Assembly (NCBI GenBank): GCA_964405235.1
Contig: CAYONG010000055.1
Coordinates: forward strand, 1-28,180
Direction: 5' to 3'
DNA: 28,180 nt
Origin: WS-11 sp964405235
Lineage (GTDB): Bacteria; Eisenbacteria; RBG-16-71-46
Under the pieces are notes generated by a model. The model worked only from the letters and a program-made list of their open reading frames with translations, was not told where the DNA came from and ran no database searches. The position numbers were made by a program, and so were the translations under genes. Below are positions 1-9,467 of this stretch, in pieces. Every line of letters begins with the position of its first letter. Positions within the stretch are counted from its first letter, which is position 1.

Positions 1-1983
1 GCCAGCACCGGGGCCGCGTTCACCTCGGTGACGGTCAACGTGATGGGGGCGTCGGCGTTAGCCAGGCCATCACTCACCCGCACGGTGAACGGGTACGCGC
101 CCGGGCCCTGCGCTTCGCTCGGCGTCCAGGTGAACACCCCCGTGCTGCCGTCGATACCGGCCCCGGCGGGACCGCTGACCAGCGAGAATGCCAGGGTTTG
201 GGCGGGAATATCGGAGTCGGTGCCGGTGGCGGTGAAGCTGAAGGCCGCCAGCTCGGGGATGGTCGCCGCCGCCGGCACGCCGGACAGCACCGGGGCGGCG
301 TTGGTCTCCGAGACGGTGATCGTGATGGACGCCTCGCTGGTCGCCACCCCGTCACCCACGCGCACCGCGAACGGATAGACGGCCGGCCCCTGGGCATCGG
401 TCGGCGTCCAGGCGAACACCCCCGTGCCGGCGTCGATGCTCGCGCCAGAGGGGGCCCCCACCAGCGAGAACGAGAGACTCTGGGCCGGAATGTCGGAGTC
501 GGTGGCGATGGCGGTGAACGTGTAGGCCATGAGCTCGAGGATGGTGGCCGTCGCCGGCACGCCGGTCAGCACCGGAGCCACGTTCGCCTCGGTGACGGAC
601 AAGGCGATGGAGGTCTCTGTGTTCGCGGTGCCATCGGAGACCCGCACGGTGAACGGGTAGCTGCCCGGGCCCTGAGCCTCGGTCGGCGTCCAGGTGAACA
701 CCCCCGTGCCGGCGTCGATGCTCGCCCCGGCGGGGCCGCTGACCAGCGAGAACGTGAGCGACTGGGCCGGCACGTCGGCATCGGAGGCGGTCGCGGTGAA
801 CGTGTACGGCGCCAGCTCGGGGATGGTGGCCGTCGCCGGCACGCCGGCCAGCACCGGGGCCGCGTTCACCTCGGTGACGGCCAGCGTGATCACAGCATCG
901 GTGCTGGCGACGCCATCGGAGAGGCGCACCGTGAACGGATAGCTGCCCGGTCCCTGAGCCTCGGTGGGCGTCCAGGTGAAGACGCCGGTCGAGCCGTCGA
1001 TGCTCGCCCCGGAGGGGGCCCCCACCAGGGAGAACGAGAGACTCTGGGTCGGGATGTCGGAGTCGGTGGCGGTGGCGGTGAACGTGTACGGCATGAGCTC
1101 GAGGATGGTGGCCGTCGCCGGCACGCCGGCCAGCACCGGCGCTGCGTTCGCCTCGGTGACGGTCAGCGTGATCACAGCATCGGTGCTGGCGACGCCATCG
1201 GAGAGGCGCACCGTGAACGGGTAGCTGCCCGGTCCCTGCGCCTCGGTCGGCGTCCAGGTGAAGACGCCGGTCGAGCCGTCGATGCTCGCCCCGGCGGGGC
1301 CGCCGACCAGCGAAAACGTTAGCGTCTGGGCCGGCACGTCGGCGTCGGTCGCGGTGGCGGTGAACGTGTAGGCCGCCAGCTCGGCGATGGTGGCCGTCGC
1401 CGGCACGCCGGCCAGCACCGGCGCTGCGTTCGCCTCGGTGACGGTCAGCGTGATCGCGGCATCCGTGTTCGTGACGCCATCGGAGAGGCGCACTGTGAAC
1501 GGGTAGCTACCCGGGCCCTGCGCCTCGGTGGGCATCCAGGTGAACACGCCGGTCGAGTCGTCGATGCTCGCCTCGGCGGGGCCGCCGACCAGCGAGAACG
1601 TGAGCGCCTGGGCCGGCACGTCGGCATCGGTGGCGGTGGCGGTGAACGTGTAGGCCATGAGCTCGAGGATGGTGGCCGTCGCCGGCACGCCGGCGAGCAC
1701 GGGCGCCACGTTCACCTCGTCCACGTGGATGGTGATGGTCTCGGAATCGCTCAGCGCCGGCGTTCCGTCGTCGGTCGCCCGCACGGTGACCGCGTAGTCG
1801 CCCGGCCCCTGCGCCTCGGTCGGCGTCCAGGTGAACCCACCGCTACCGGAGTCGACCGCGGCCCCCGCGGGGGCCCCTGCACCCAGCGAGAAGCTCACCC
1901 CCTGCGCGGGCAGGTTGGGGTCGCTGGCGGAGGCCGTGAACGCGAGCAACGCGCCCTCGCCGACGCTCTGATCGCCGATCGCC
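1..1983 (-). repeat. Tandem 282-bp (94-residue) Ig/cadherin-like repeat array
   Basis: The same phrase recurs at 1, 283, 565, 847, 1129, 1411 and 1693, exactly 282 bp apart, giving six full units. A diverged 291-bp unit covers 1693-1983. Each unit carries APVLAGVPATATI, then a DSDIP or DADVP acidic motif, GASID, GVFTWTP and YPFTVR, matching the He_PIG/cadherin-like Ig fold. Nucleotide identity between units is visibly high, so the array is young or homogenised. The array continues past the left edge. Confidence 0.9.
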
Positions 1984-4900
1984 GCCAACACCGGGGGCAG
2001 GTTCGCTTCACGGATCTCGAAATCCGCGTCGCTCGCGTCGCTCGCCACGTTCGCATTCACGTCATGGGCCACGATCCGCACGCGAGCGGTGGTGGTGCGC
2101 GTATCCGGCACGATCCAACCGTAGCTGCCGGTGCTTGGAACGCCGATGGCGATGGTGTCCGGGAACGTGAGCCCGCCGTCCGTCGAGTAGAAGAGATCGA
2201 CGGTCGCGACCGAGTCGTCGTCGGTGGCGATCCAGGTGATGACGTGGGTCGAGTCGATCGTCACGACCTCGCCGCCGTTGGGGAAGACCACGGCGACGCT
2301 CGGCGGGGTGTTGTCGACCTGGATCGTCGGGGGTGGGCCCGCAAGCGCGAACAGCGGCACGTTGGCGCAGTCGCGCAGCTTGAGGAGGTTCATGGTAATC
2401 GTCGCGGCCGCGCTCGGCGTTGAACTCTGTACCGCCAGGCTGAACAGGGTCCCGGCCGCCGCGGTCGGCCCGCATGCGGCGCCGAGGACGACGCCATCCA
2501 CCGTGTAGGTGCCACCGCCGTGGTCGCGGACCTGGAACGAGGTCGCGCCCGCGGAGCTGAGGTAGGTGCCCTCGGTGATGCTGGAGGTGCCCGAGCACAG
2601 TGTAAGTTCCGGCGAGAGCGTGAACTTCACGCTGAAGCCGCGCACCGGCGCGGTGCTGGTCCGCGTGATCTTCACCGGCAGGGTGACACAGGGATACGCG
2701 CTCGAGATGGCGGTCGCCGGCGTCTCGGCGAAGATCACCGCCGGGGGCGTGAACGTGGCCGAGATCGTGTGGTCACCGGTCACGCTGCTGAACGAATAGC
2801 TCGAGACCGCACCCACCGAGATACCGTCCACCAGCACATCGAGGACCGCGTAGCCCGAGTCCGGGAGGATTGCGAACGTCTGGCCGACGTGGGTCACGGA
2901 CACGGCGCCCGACGGAGAGATGCTGCCGCTGGGGCCCGCCGAGGCCGAGATCGTGTAGACAAAGAGAGCGAACACGGCGGCGATCGTGTGGTTGGAGCTC
3001 AGGCTGCTGAAACTGTAGCTCGAGACCGGGCCGACCGAGACGCCGTCCACCAGCACGTCGGCGACATACGCCCCGAAGCCGGGCGTGATCGTGTAGGCCT
3101 GTCCGGAGCCGTAGGGAAGGGTGCTGATTCCCGGGGGCGTGATCGCCCCGTCGGCCCCGGCCGAGGCGGTGATGGTGTAGTGCTGTTCCTCGCCGATGGC
3201 GAAGTCGCTGAACGACGTCAGGCCGGTGACCTGGGTGCTGGTGGCGGTCCGGACGCCGATCGTGGTCGGCGTCCAGGTCGAGCCGTCGAACTTGCGAACG
3301 ATCAGGCTGTCGGTGTTGACGCCCGGGTCGACCTCACTCGCCGGGTATGCGAACGTCACGGCGCAGCTGTCGAAGCCGACGCCGGCGTTGGTGAGGCCGA
3401 AGTAGCGATTCACCGATTCGGTCGAGTCGACGCCCGATGTGGCGAGGAGCGGGTGGTGACCCGCGGTGCTCGACGCGGTGACGCTTCCCGGTGTGCCGAC
3501 ACTGCCGAACGCGACGCTCACCGGGGTCTCGTCGGTGGCGGAGCCGATCTCGAACGACGCGGTCGCGGGGCCGGCGGCGAACGGTTTCCTGAGCCGCCCC
3601 ACCACGCGCCCGGTCGTGCGGCTCAGTGTGGCGCCCGGCTCCAGCGCGAGCGTGTTCGGGCCGGTCGTGACGTTGGCGCTGCCCAGGTCGATCGTGCCGC
3701 CCGCCCCCACGGCGCAGGTGACGCCGCCGCCGCTCAGCACCAACCCGGCGGGATTGGCGAGCTGGAGCGTCGCGCCGGTGAACGCGCTGGTGCTGGCCGC
3801 CAGGGTGAGGGTCTGCGGCGAGGATCCGGCCAGGATGAGCGTGTTGGTGCCGTTGTTGTCGATGATCGGCTGGGTGGGCGCGAAGCTCGTCGAGGTGAGG
3901 TTCCCGAGCAGGGTCACCTGCCCGGTCGCGCTGGCGGTTCCACCGAAGCCGCCCCCGCTCAGCGAGCTGTCACGCGGGGCGATGCTGACGTTTCCGGTGA
4001 CGGTGACGTTCGTCGTCCCGGTCTCGTTGAGCTGGAGCGTGCCGCCCCCGGTCCCCGATCCTGCCGTTCCGCCGAAGGTGATGTTTCGAAAGCTGATGTT
4101 GGCGGTCCCGGTCGCGTTCAATTGGATTGGGTACTGGGAGGTGTCGAAGTTGAGGAGCAGGTCGCCGAAGGCGGTGCCGTCGGCGGCGAGGATGTTCGAA
4201 TCGAAGGGCCCGGACTGGTACGAGAGCGAGCCGGCTCCCGCGGAGAGGTAGGTCCCGTGGACGGCGATGTCGGCCAACGCCGGGGTGGTGAAGCTGAGGC
4301 GATTTCCGCCGTCGGCGAAGGTGGTGCCGGGGCCGACAAGGAGCGCGCTCCGGGTCAGGAGGGACCCCGAGGCGCCGGTGATGACCTTGTCCGCGTCGAG
4401 CGTTTTGGTCCCGCCGCCCACCGCGTGGATCAGGGCGGCGGCCGGATGGTTCACCGCGTTGATCGTCTGATTGCCGGCGGCGTTGTACTCGATGATCGCG
4501 CCGTCGTTGTAGGTGTCGGAGCCCGCCGTGATCACCGTCGCGCCCAGGCCGCTCGCGCTGTTGACCGTGGTGCCGAGCGTTCCCGAAGCGCTCAGGACCA
4601 GGCCTCCGGCCCCGCCGACGGTAAACCCGCCGCAGTCGAGACGCCCGTCCACGGTAAACGTGCGGCCCGAGCCGACCAAGAGATGGTCGGCGAGCGAATA
4701 GCTCGCCGGCGGCTCGACGTTGGCGACCATGCCGAGCGTGGTGCTCGCCGCGTTCGTGGCCTGGAGTTCCTCCGTGCCCGTTTCGGAGGCAGGCACCGGA
4801 TCCCGAACGATCGTCCGGTCATCGAGATTGATGATCAGGCGGGCACTCGGATCGCTGGACGCGATCAGGCTGTCCACAGTGAACTTTCGCTTCTCGTAGG

Positions 4901-7900
4901 TGTTCTCGAGCACGATCAGGCGCTTGCCCCCGACCAGCGAATCGCCCGCCACGGCCGTGCTGGGGTCGGTGCGGAGATGGACCTCGATCACCCGGCTGGG
5001 CAGAGGGGGCAGTGCCACGGCAACCGGGACGCTCCTCGAGGCCATGTTGGCCGCCGCCGCGCCGCCGCCGATCACCTTTCCGGTCCCGCGCAGGTGCAGC
5101 CTCAGGTTCGAGATGTTGCTGCCGCCGGCGATCCCCGAGTAGTAGAGGTTTCCCCATACGGTCAGGTGGGTCTCATCGGAGGCGCTCAGGGCGAGCTGGG
5201 CGGTCGTCTCCACGGTGAAATCGTTGTTCACGGTGAAGCCCTGCACGGCGGTCAACCGCTTGGGCAGTCCGGCCCCACCGTTGCGCAGGATCAGGTCATA
5301 GTGGCTCACCCCGCCGCCGATGTTCTGGGTGGCGGCGCCGGAGAAGATGGTCGTGCCCGTGCCGGCGCTGAAGCTCCCCGAGGTGCGCGTGAAGGCGCCC
5401 TTGACCTCGAGCGTTCCCGCGCCGAGCGAAACGCTGGCGCCCGAAAGCGTGAACCCCGAGTTCGCGAGGAGCCGCCCGCCGGCGGCGATCGTGACGGCCC
5501 CGCCCGAGAGGGTGACGGCTCCGGTCGCGGTGAATGTTCCGGAGGCGCAGATCAGCGATCCCCCGGACACGGTCGTCGTCCCGGTGACGCCGAGCGAGCC
5601 GGTGCCGAGATCGACGGTGCCCGCGGACTGGCCGTAGGCGCCGTTCACCGTGAGCGCGCCAGTGCCCACCGAGATCGAAACATTCGCCCCGACCGTCAGG
5701 TTGTTGACGGCGAACGTCCCGTTCACGCCGATCGACGTCGCCGAAGCGAGCGCCAGCGACACGTCGGTCGTGCCGCCCGGAACGCCATCGGGGCTCCAAT
5801 TGGCGGCATCGCCCCAATTGCTCGTGCCCGCGCCACCGTCCCATGACGAGGCCAGCGCACCGATGCTTCCGATGGCGAAATAGTTGCTACCCGGGGTCAG
5901 GTTGACCGTGGATTCGACCGTCCCCGAGGACTGTGTCCCGGTGGTCGTTCCACCGAGGTTGCCATAGCTGCCGCTGACCGTTCCTGCCTGGCCGACCCGG
6001 ACGTTGGCGAGCGTGCCGACATTGTCATCCGAACCGAACGTCAGGTTCACCCGCGCGGCCGCGTTGAGTACGGCGGTGTTGTCCAACCGCCAGTAGCGCG
6101 TATTCGTGAGCGCCAGCAGCGGGGAAAGCGGAGTCCCGCCGGTGGGGCCCGGGACCACCTCGGCGGTAAAGACCCGCGAGATCCCGCCGGTATCCACGGC
6201 CTTCAGGATCAGCGGCCGGAACGCGCCGCTCGACCCGATGGCATAGGCGCGGTCGGTCGCGCTCGAGACCTGGAACTGGATCGCCAGGGGCCCCTCGATA
6301 TAGCTCTGCGCCGAGCCCGCGGGCGGGCTGGCCACCGAGTTGGCGAGGGTCAGAAGGCTGGCACTGGACGAGAGCAGCACCCCCGCGGTGAGAGTGAGGC
6401 TCCCGGTGATGGTCAGCCCTCCGCCGGCGAGAACCACGCCGCTGGTGTTGTTGACGGTGACGGTATTCAGGCTGCGAGAGAGCGGGATCTCGAATCCGGT
6501 CGTGCGCGCGGCGCCCTCCTGAAGATAGAGGACCGAGACGCCGGGGATCCCGGAGTTCAGCGTTGGGTAAGTGTCGTACGCGCCGCCGGGGTCGGTGAGT
6601 CCGGCGACTCCGATCTGGGTGGTGGCCACCGTGGAGTTGTCCCCGAGCGTGACGAGATGGCTGTTGTGGAGCACCCCACGGACGAGGTTCACCTGCCGGG
6701 TTACGAACGTGTCCGCGAGCGCCGGGTCAATCGTGACGCCCGCAGGGTTGTCCACCGACAGCGTCAGGCCTCCCTGGGGAACGGTGAACCGCCCCGTTCC
6801 CAGGTAGGTCTGGGGGGTCGATGTTCCCTGGAAGTACAGCTCGCCGCTCGCGCCCGTGGTCGTGACGGTCCCCGCGTTCACGAGGTCCCCCTGGGACACC
6901 GTGAATCGAAGGCCGTTCAGGTCGAGTGTCGCGGCGGAGTCGATGACGGTCGTGCCGCCCGCTGTGGTGGCGAGGAGGAGTCGTGCCGTGTGCCCCGCCG
7001 GGGTGTTGGTGACCACCAGGCCGGGGGCGGTTCCCTGGAGCAGGAAGGTGCTCGCGCTGTCCGTCTGGGCGCTCCCCAGGCGCAGCGTGCCGCCCGTGAC
7101 GTTCTGGAGCCCGGCCCGATTCCGAAAGTCCCGGGGGCCCGAGGCGGCCCCGCTCACGTTCTCGAGCACGAACGTGCCGCCGCTGATCGTGATCGAGGAC
7201 GAGACGGAAGTCCCCAGATCGAAGCTGGCGAGTGTCGTGGACGACTGGCCGACCGTGTTGAGCGTGACCGTGCCGCCGGTGGCGGTGAAGTTTGTCACCG
7301 CCGTCGAGGAGGTCACCGAGAGCCGACCGGCGACGTTCATGGCGCCGCCTTCCAGCAACACAGTGCTACCCGAGGCGAGGCCCAGGGAGTTGCCCGCGCT
7401 GGTCCCGATGTTCAACGTGCCCGCCGAGACCCGCAGCAGGCCGACCACGCTCGGCGAGCCGTTCTGCGGGACAACCACGAAGTTCGGGTTGTCGAGCCAG
7501 AGCCCCGCGCTCGCTCCGACCGAATAGCCCGCCGAGCTGAACACTGAGTCACTCATGGCGAAGGTGCCCGCAATCCGCAGCGTTCCGCTGGTAAGCGTGA
7601 GGAAGGATCTGGCGTTCGTGGTCTCGCCCTGGACGCTGAACGTCGCGGGGTCCAGGGTGAGCGTCGTGGCGAACCCCGCGCCCTTGTTGACGGTCAGCGT
7701 CCCGATGTCGGAGATCGCGCCCGTCCCCGAGAAGGACTCGTTGCCGCTGCCCGTGAACGTGATGCGGGCCGCCGCCGCGTTCCCGTTGGTGCTGAAGTCG
7801 AGCGTGCCGTGGTTGAGGAGACTGCCGCCGAGGGAGAACACGTGGCCCGTCTGGCTGCCCGTGCCCGCGGTGCTGAGGGTGGCCCCCGGTGAGACCATGA

Positions 7901-9146
7901 CCGAGTTGCCGACCGTGAGCGTGCGGGCCGTCGCGGCCTCGAACTCGAGCGCGCCCGAAACACCCTGTCCGACCGTGAGGGCGTAGCAACTCGCCGCCGC
8001 GTCGATGACGACCGTTGTCCCGTCGGCGATGGTGACGTTTTCGGAGGCGGTGGGGACCACGCCGCCGGGCCAGGGGGCGTCCGGCGCCGTCGAACTCCAG
8101 TTACCGCCTCCCGAGGAGACGATCTGCACCGGGGTCGTGGTGGCCTGGCTCCCCGACAGTGCGCTGCTCAGAGCGCCTTCGGTGAGGGCGTGGACCGTCC
8201 AGTGGTAGGTCGTCAACGGAGCGAGGCCGCTCTGGGCGAACGACGTGGTGTTGGCGGCCGGTTGGGCGATGAAGGAGTAATTGATTCCGTCGGTGGAGCG
8301 GTAGACCGCGTACCCCACCTCGTTCGTGGCATTGTCGGTCCACTGCAGCGTCATCCCGACGGCCGTGACCCCCGTGAACGACAGGCTGGTCGGCGCGGCG
8401 GGTGTCGGCGGCGCGAAGGTGTACCGCGTGCCGCTCGCGATCGCGGCCACGTTGGCGTTGTTGCTGGTCCCGTACGCGGCGGTCGGACCGGTCACCGTCA
8501 CGCTCGCGAACAGGGACGAGGTGCTCCCGAATCCGATCGAGGCGCCCCCGTGCGCCGTGTTCGTCGCCATCCCTGGGCCGTAGACGAACTCCATCGTGCC
8601 GGTCGACTCGTGCAGCCAACACTGGAAGGTCGCGGACCCGGCGCTCCCCGAGCCGACACGCGGCACCTGCATATTCTGCCACTCGACGACGAGCTTTCGG
8701 GCGGGGGCAGCGCCCACGACCCGGTAGTGGACCTTGCCATTGGTCCCGATCCAGAGGTCATCCCAGTAGGGCGCGACTTTCGGAACGTTGGTGCCGCTGG
8801 CCAGGTTGTTGGAGGCTTGCGCTCCCACAGCGACGCCCCCGAGCCGCAGGAGCCCGTTGGAGTTGACCGAGAACTGTGTGTGGCGAGTCCCGACGAACCA
8901 GAACTCGAATCCGATCGTGGTGACCGGGGAGGCGTCGTCGTCCAGGTTGGGACCTACAAGCTGCGTGGTCCCGGACGACATGTCCTCGAGCGCGGCGCCG
9001 CTGGAAGCGGTGAACGGATAGGTCGTGGCGTTGATCGTTTGCGCCCGAGCCGCGATGGGCCAGAGGCCGACCAGGAGGAACGCCCATGGTGCCGCCGCTC
9101 GCTGCAGGCGCGAGCGCGGCGAAGGTTTCGAAGCCCTGCGCGCCAT
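1..9146 (-). CDS. Giant secreted multidomain surface protein (C-terminus beyond the left edge)
   Basis: One reading frame stays open from the ATG at 9146 to base 1 (about 3048 codons); start and edge are in the same phase and I met no stop while translating through it. Residues 1-36 form a signal peptide ending in an ARA-Q type cleavage site. Approximate domains: beta-sandwich 40-240; fibronectin type III 245-340; beta-helix-like Gly/Thr/Ser/Val-rich block 345-1095; a second such block opening with a DAANWSPDGVPG motif, 1098-1985; two InlB/Flg_new-like repeats 1985-2135; cohesin-like domain 2135-2280; Ig-like domain 2280-2380; then He_PIG/cadherin-like repeats to the edge. A weak GGGGG purine run abuts the ATG. 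Its role is probably adhesion or cell-surface structure; no catalytic motif was seen. Domain names come from motif recognition, not a profile search. Any sorting signal lies outside the window. Confidence 0.85.
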   Translation of the reverse strand, partial: MARRASKPSPRSRLQRAAAPWAFLLVGLWPIAARAQTINATTYPFTASSGAALEDMSSGTTQLVGPNLDDDASPVTTIGFEFWFVGTRHTQFSVNSNGLLRLGGVAVGAQASNNLASGTNVPKVAPYWDDLWIGTNGKVHYRVVGAAPARKLVVEWQNMQVPRVGSGSAGSATFQCWLHESTGTMEFVYGPGMATNTAHGGASIGFGSTSSLFASVTVTGPTAAYGTSNNANVAAIASGTRYTFAPPTPAAPTSLSFTGVTAVGMTLQWTDNATNEVGYAVYRSTDGINYSFIAQPAANTTSFAQSGLAPLTTYHWTVHALTEGALSSALSGSQATTTPVQIVSSGGGNWSSTAPDAPWPGGVVPTASENVTIADGTTVVIDAAASCYALTVGQGVSGALEFEAATARTLTVGNSVMVSPGATLSTAGTGSQTGHVFSLGGSLLNHGTLDFSTNGNAAAARITFTGSGNESFSGTGAISDIGTLTVNKGAGFATTLTLDPATFSVQGETTNARSFLTLTSGTLRIAGTFAMSDSVFSSAGYSVGASAGLWLDNPNFVVVPQNGSPSVVGLLRVSAGTLNIGTSAGNSLGLASGSTVLLEGGAMNVAGRLSVTSSTAVTNFTATGGTVTLNTVGQSSTTLASFDLGTSVSSSITISGGTFVLENVSGAASGPRDFRNRAGLQNVTGGTLRLGSAQTDSASTFLLQGTAPGLVVTNTPAGHTARLLLATTAGGTTVIDSAATLDLNGLRFTVSQGDLVNAGTVTTTGASGELYFQGTSTPQTYLGTGRFTVPQGGLTLSVDNPAGVTIDPALADTFVTRQVNLVRGVLHNSHLVTLGDNSTVATTQIGVAGLTDPGGAYDTYPTLNSGIPGVSVLYLQEGAARTTGFEIPLSRSLNTVTVNNTSGVVLAGGGLTITGSLTLTAGVLLSSSASLLTLANSVASPPAGSAQSYIEGPLAIQFQVSSATDRAYAIGSSGAFRPLILKAVDTGGISRVFTAEVVPGPTGGTPLSPLLALTNTRYWRLDNTAVLNAAARVNLTFGSDDNVGTLANVRVGQAGTVSGSYGNLGGTTTGTQSSGTVESTVNLTPGSNYFAIGSIGALASSWDGGAGTSNWGDAANWSPDGVPGGTTDVSLALASATSIGVNGTFAVNNLTVGANVSISVGTGALTVNGAYGQSAGTVDLGTGSLGVTGTTTVSGGSLICASGTFTATGAVTLSGGAVTIAAGGRLLANSGFTLSGASVSLGAGTLEVKGAFTRTSGSFSAGTGTTIFSGAATQNIGGGVSHYDLILRNGGAGLPKRLTAVQGFTVNNDFTVETTAQLALSASDETHLTVWGNLYYSGIAGGSNISNLRLHLRGTGKVIGGGAAAANMASRSVPVAVALPPLPSRVIEVHLRTDPSTAVAGDSLVGGKRLIVLENTYEKRKFTVDSLIASSDPSARLIINLDDRTIVRDPVPASETGTEELQATNAASTTLGMVANVEPPASYSLADHLLVGSGRTFTVDGRLDCGGFTVGGAGGLVLSASGTLGTTVNSASGLGATVITAGSDTYNDGAIIEYNAAGNQTINAVNHPAAALIHAVGGGTKTLDADKVITGASGSLLTRSALLVGPGTTFADGGNRLSFTTPALADIAVHGTYLSAGAGSLSYQSGPFDSNILAADGTAFGDLLLNFDTSQYPIQLNATGTANISFRNITFGGTAGSGTGGGTLQLNETGTTNVTVTGNVSIAPRDSSLSGGGFGGTASATGQVTLLGNLTSTSFAPTQPIIDNNGTNTLILAGSSPQTLTLAASTSAFTGATLQLANPAGLVLSGGGVTCAVGAGGTIDLGSANVTTGPNTLALEPGATLSRTTGRVVGRLRKPFAAGPATASFEIGSATDETPVSVAFGSVGTPGSVTASSTAGHHPLLATSGVDSTESVNRYFGLTNAGVGFDSCAVTFAYPASEVDPGVNTDSLIVRKFDGSTWTPTTIGVRTATSTQVTGLTSFSDFAIGEEQHYTITASAGADGAITPPGISTLPYGSGQAYTITPGFGAYVADVLVDGVSVGPVSSYSFSSLSSNHTIAAVFALFVYTISASAGPSGSISPSGAVSVTHVGQTFAILPDSGYAVLDVLVDGISVGAVSSYSFSSVTGDHTISATFTPPAVIFAETPATAISSAYPCVTLPVKITRTSTAPVRGFSVKFTLSPELTLCSGTSSITEGTYLSSAGATSFQVRDHGGGTYTVDGVVLGAACGPTAAAGTLFSLAVQSSTPSAAATITMNLLKLRDCANVPLFALAGPPPTIQVDNTPPSVAVVFPNGGEVVTIDSTHVITWIATDDDSVATVDLFYSTDGGLTFPDTIAIGVPSTGSYGWIVPDTRTTTARVRIVAHDVNANVASDASDADFEIREANLPPVLAAIGDQSVGEGALLAFTASASDPNLPAQGVSFSLGAGAPAGAAVDSGSGGFTWTPTEAQGPGDYAVTVRATDDGTPALSDSETITIHVDEVNVAPVLAGVPATATILELMAYTFTATATDADVPAQALTFSLVGGPAEASIDDSTGVFTWMPTEAQGPGSYPFTVRLSDGVTNTDAAITLTVTEANAAPVLAGVPATATIAELAAYTFTATATDADVPAQTLTFSLVGGPAGASIDGSTGVFTWTPTEAQGPGSYPFTVRLSDGVASTDAVITLTVTEANAAPVLAGVPATATILELMPYTFTATATDSDIPTQSLSFSLVGAPSGASIDGSTGVFTWTPTEAQGPGSYPFTVRLSDGVASTDAVITLAVTEVNAAPVLAGVPATATIPELAPYTFTATASDADVPAQSLTFSLVSGPAGASIDAGTGVFTWTPTEAQGPGSYPFTVRVSDGTANTETSIALSVTEANVAPVLTGVPATATILELMAYTFTAIATDSDIPAQSLSFSLVGAPSGASIDAGTGVFAWTPTDAQGPAVYPFAVRVGDGVATSEASITITVSETNAAPVLSGVPAAATIPELAAFSFTATGTDSDIPAQTLAFSLVSGPAGAGIDGSTGVFTWTPSEAQGPGAYPFTVRVSDGLANADAPITLTVTEVNAAPVL

Positions 9147-9301
9147 CCCCCGTGATTCGGCGCCTCGGCCCGCATTCTCGGTCGGGGATTGCTGGCGAAT
9201 GGACGACGAAAGGCGTCGGGGCAAGATCGACCTCGTGGGATGCGCGCCGGCGTGGCTCCCCATAGTCCCGGGGGAGGGCTCGGCCCACAAGAAAAGGGCC
9301 T

Positions 9302-9314
9302 AGAGATTATCTCT
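9302..9314 (-). promoter_or_regulatory. Palindrome with -10-like GATAAT upstream of the giant gene
   Basis: A perfect 13-bp palindrome (AGAGAT-T-ATCTCT) lies about 155 bp upstream of the start at 9146. Read on the minus strand it contains GATAAT, one mismatch from the -10 consensus. No convincing -35 sits at 16-18 bp, so this is only a candidate promoter or operator. The rest of 9147-9387 shows no gene. Confidence 0.25.
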
Positions 9315-9387
9315 GAATGTCCGTCGGCGGTTACCACAAACTCGCGCGGGGCGGACGATTCTCACGGTGCCCCACCGGGAGGCCGGG

Positions 9388-9430
9388 AAAAGAACCGGGC
9401 GGAAGCGCGCGGCCCGCGCCTCCGCCCGGT
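9388..9430 (-). terminator. Intrinsic terminator downstream of the TQGFWKTH protein gene
   Basis: The arms ACCGGGCGGA (9394-9403) and TCCGCCCGGT (9421-9430) pair perfectly over 10 bp, with a GC-rich interior that can pair further. On the minus strand the hairpin is followed by a U-rich run (9388-9394). It lies about 40 bp past the stop of the 9468-10490 gene and isolates that gene from the giant gene downstream. Confidence 0.8.
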
Positions 9431-9467
9431 CTGCAATCCCGCCGTGAGGGCCGGAATCGAGATGTGT

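Noticed and set aside
1..1983. Regularly spaced repeats considered as a CRISPR array
   Set aside because: The period is 282 bp with conserved coding sense and no unique spacers; it is a protein repeat.
2520..5846. 1108-codon plus-strand open frame opposite the giant gene
   Set aside because: Arg/Gly/Asp-rich composition without any domain; it mirrors the GC-biased codons of the minus-strand gene, whose translation is clearly domain-like.
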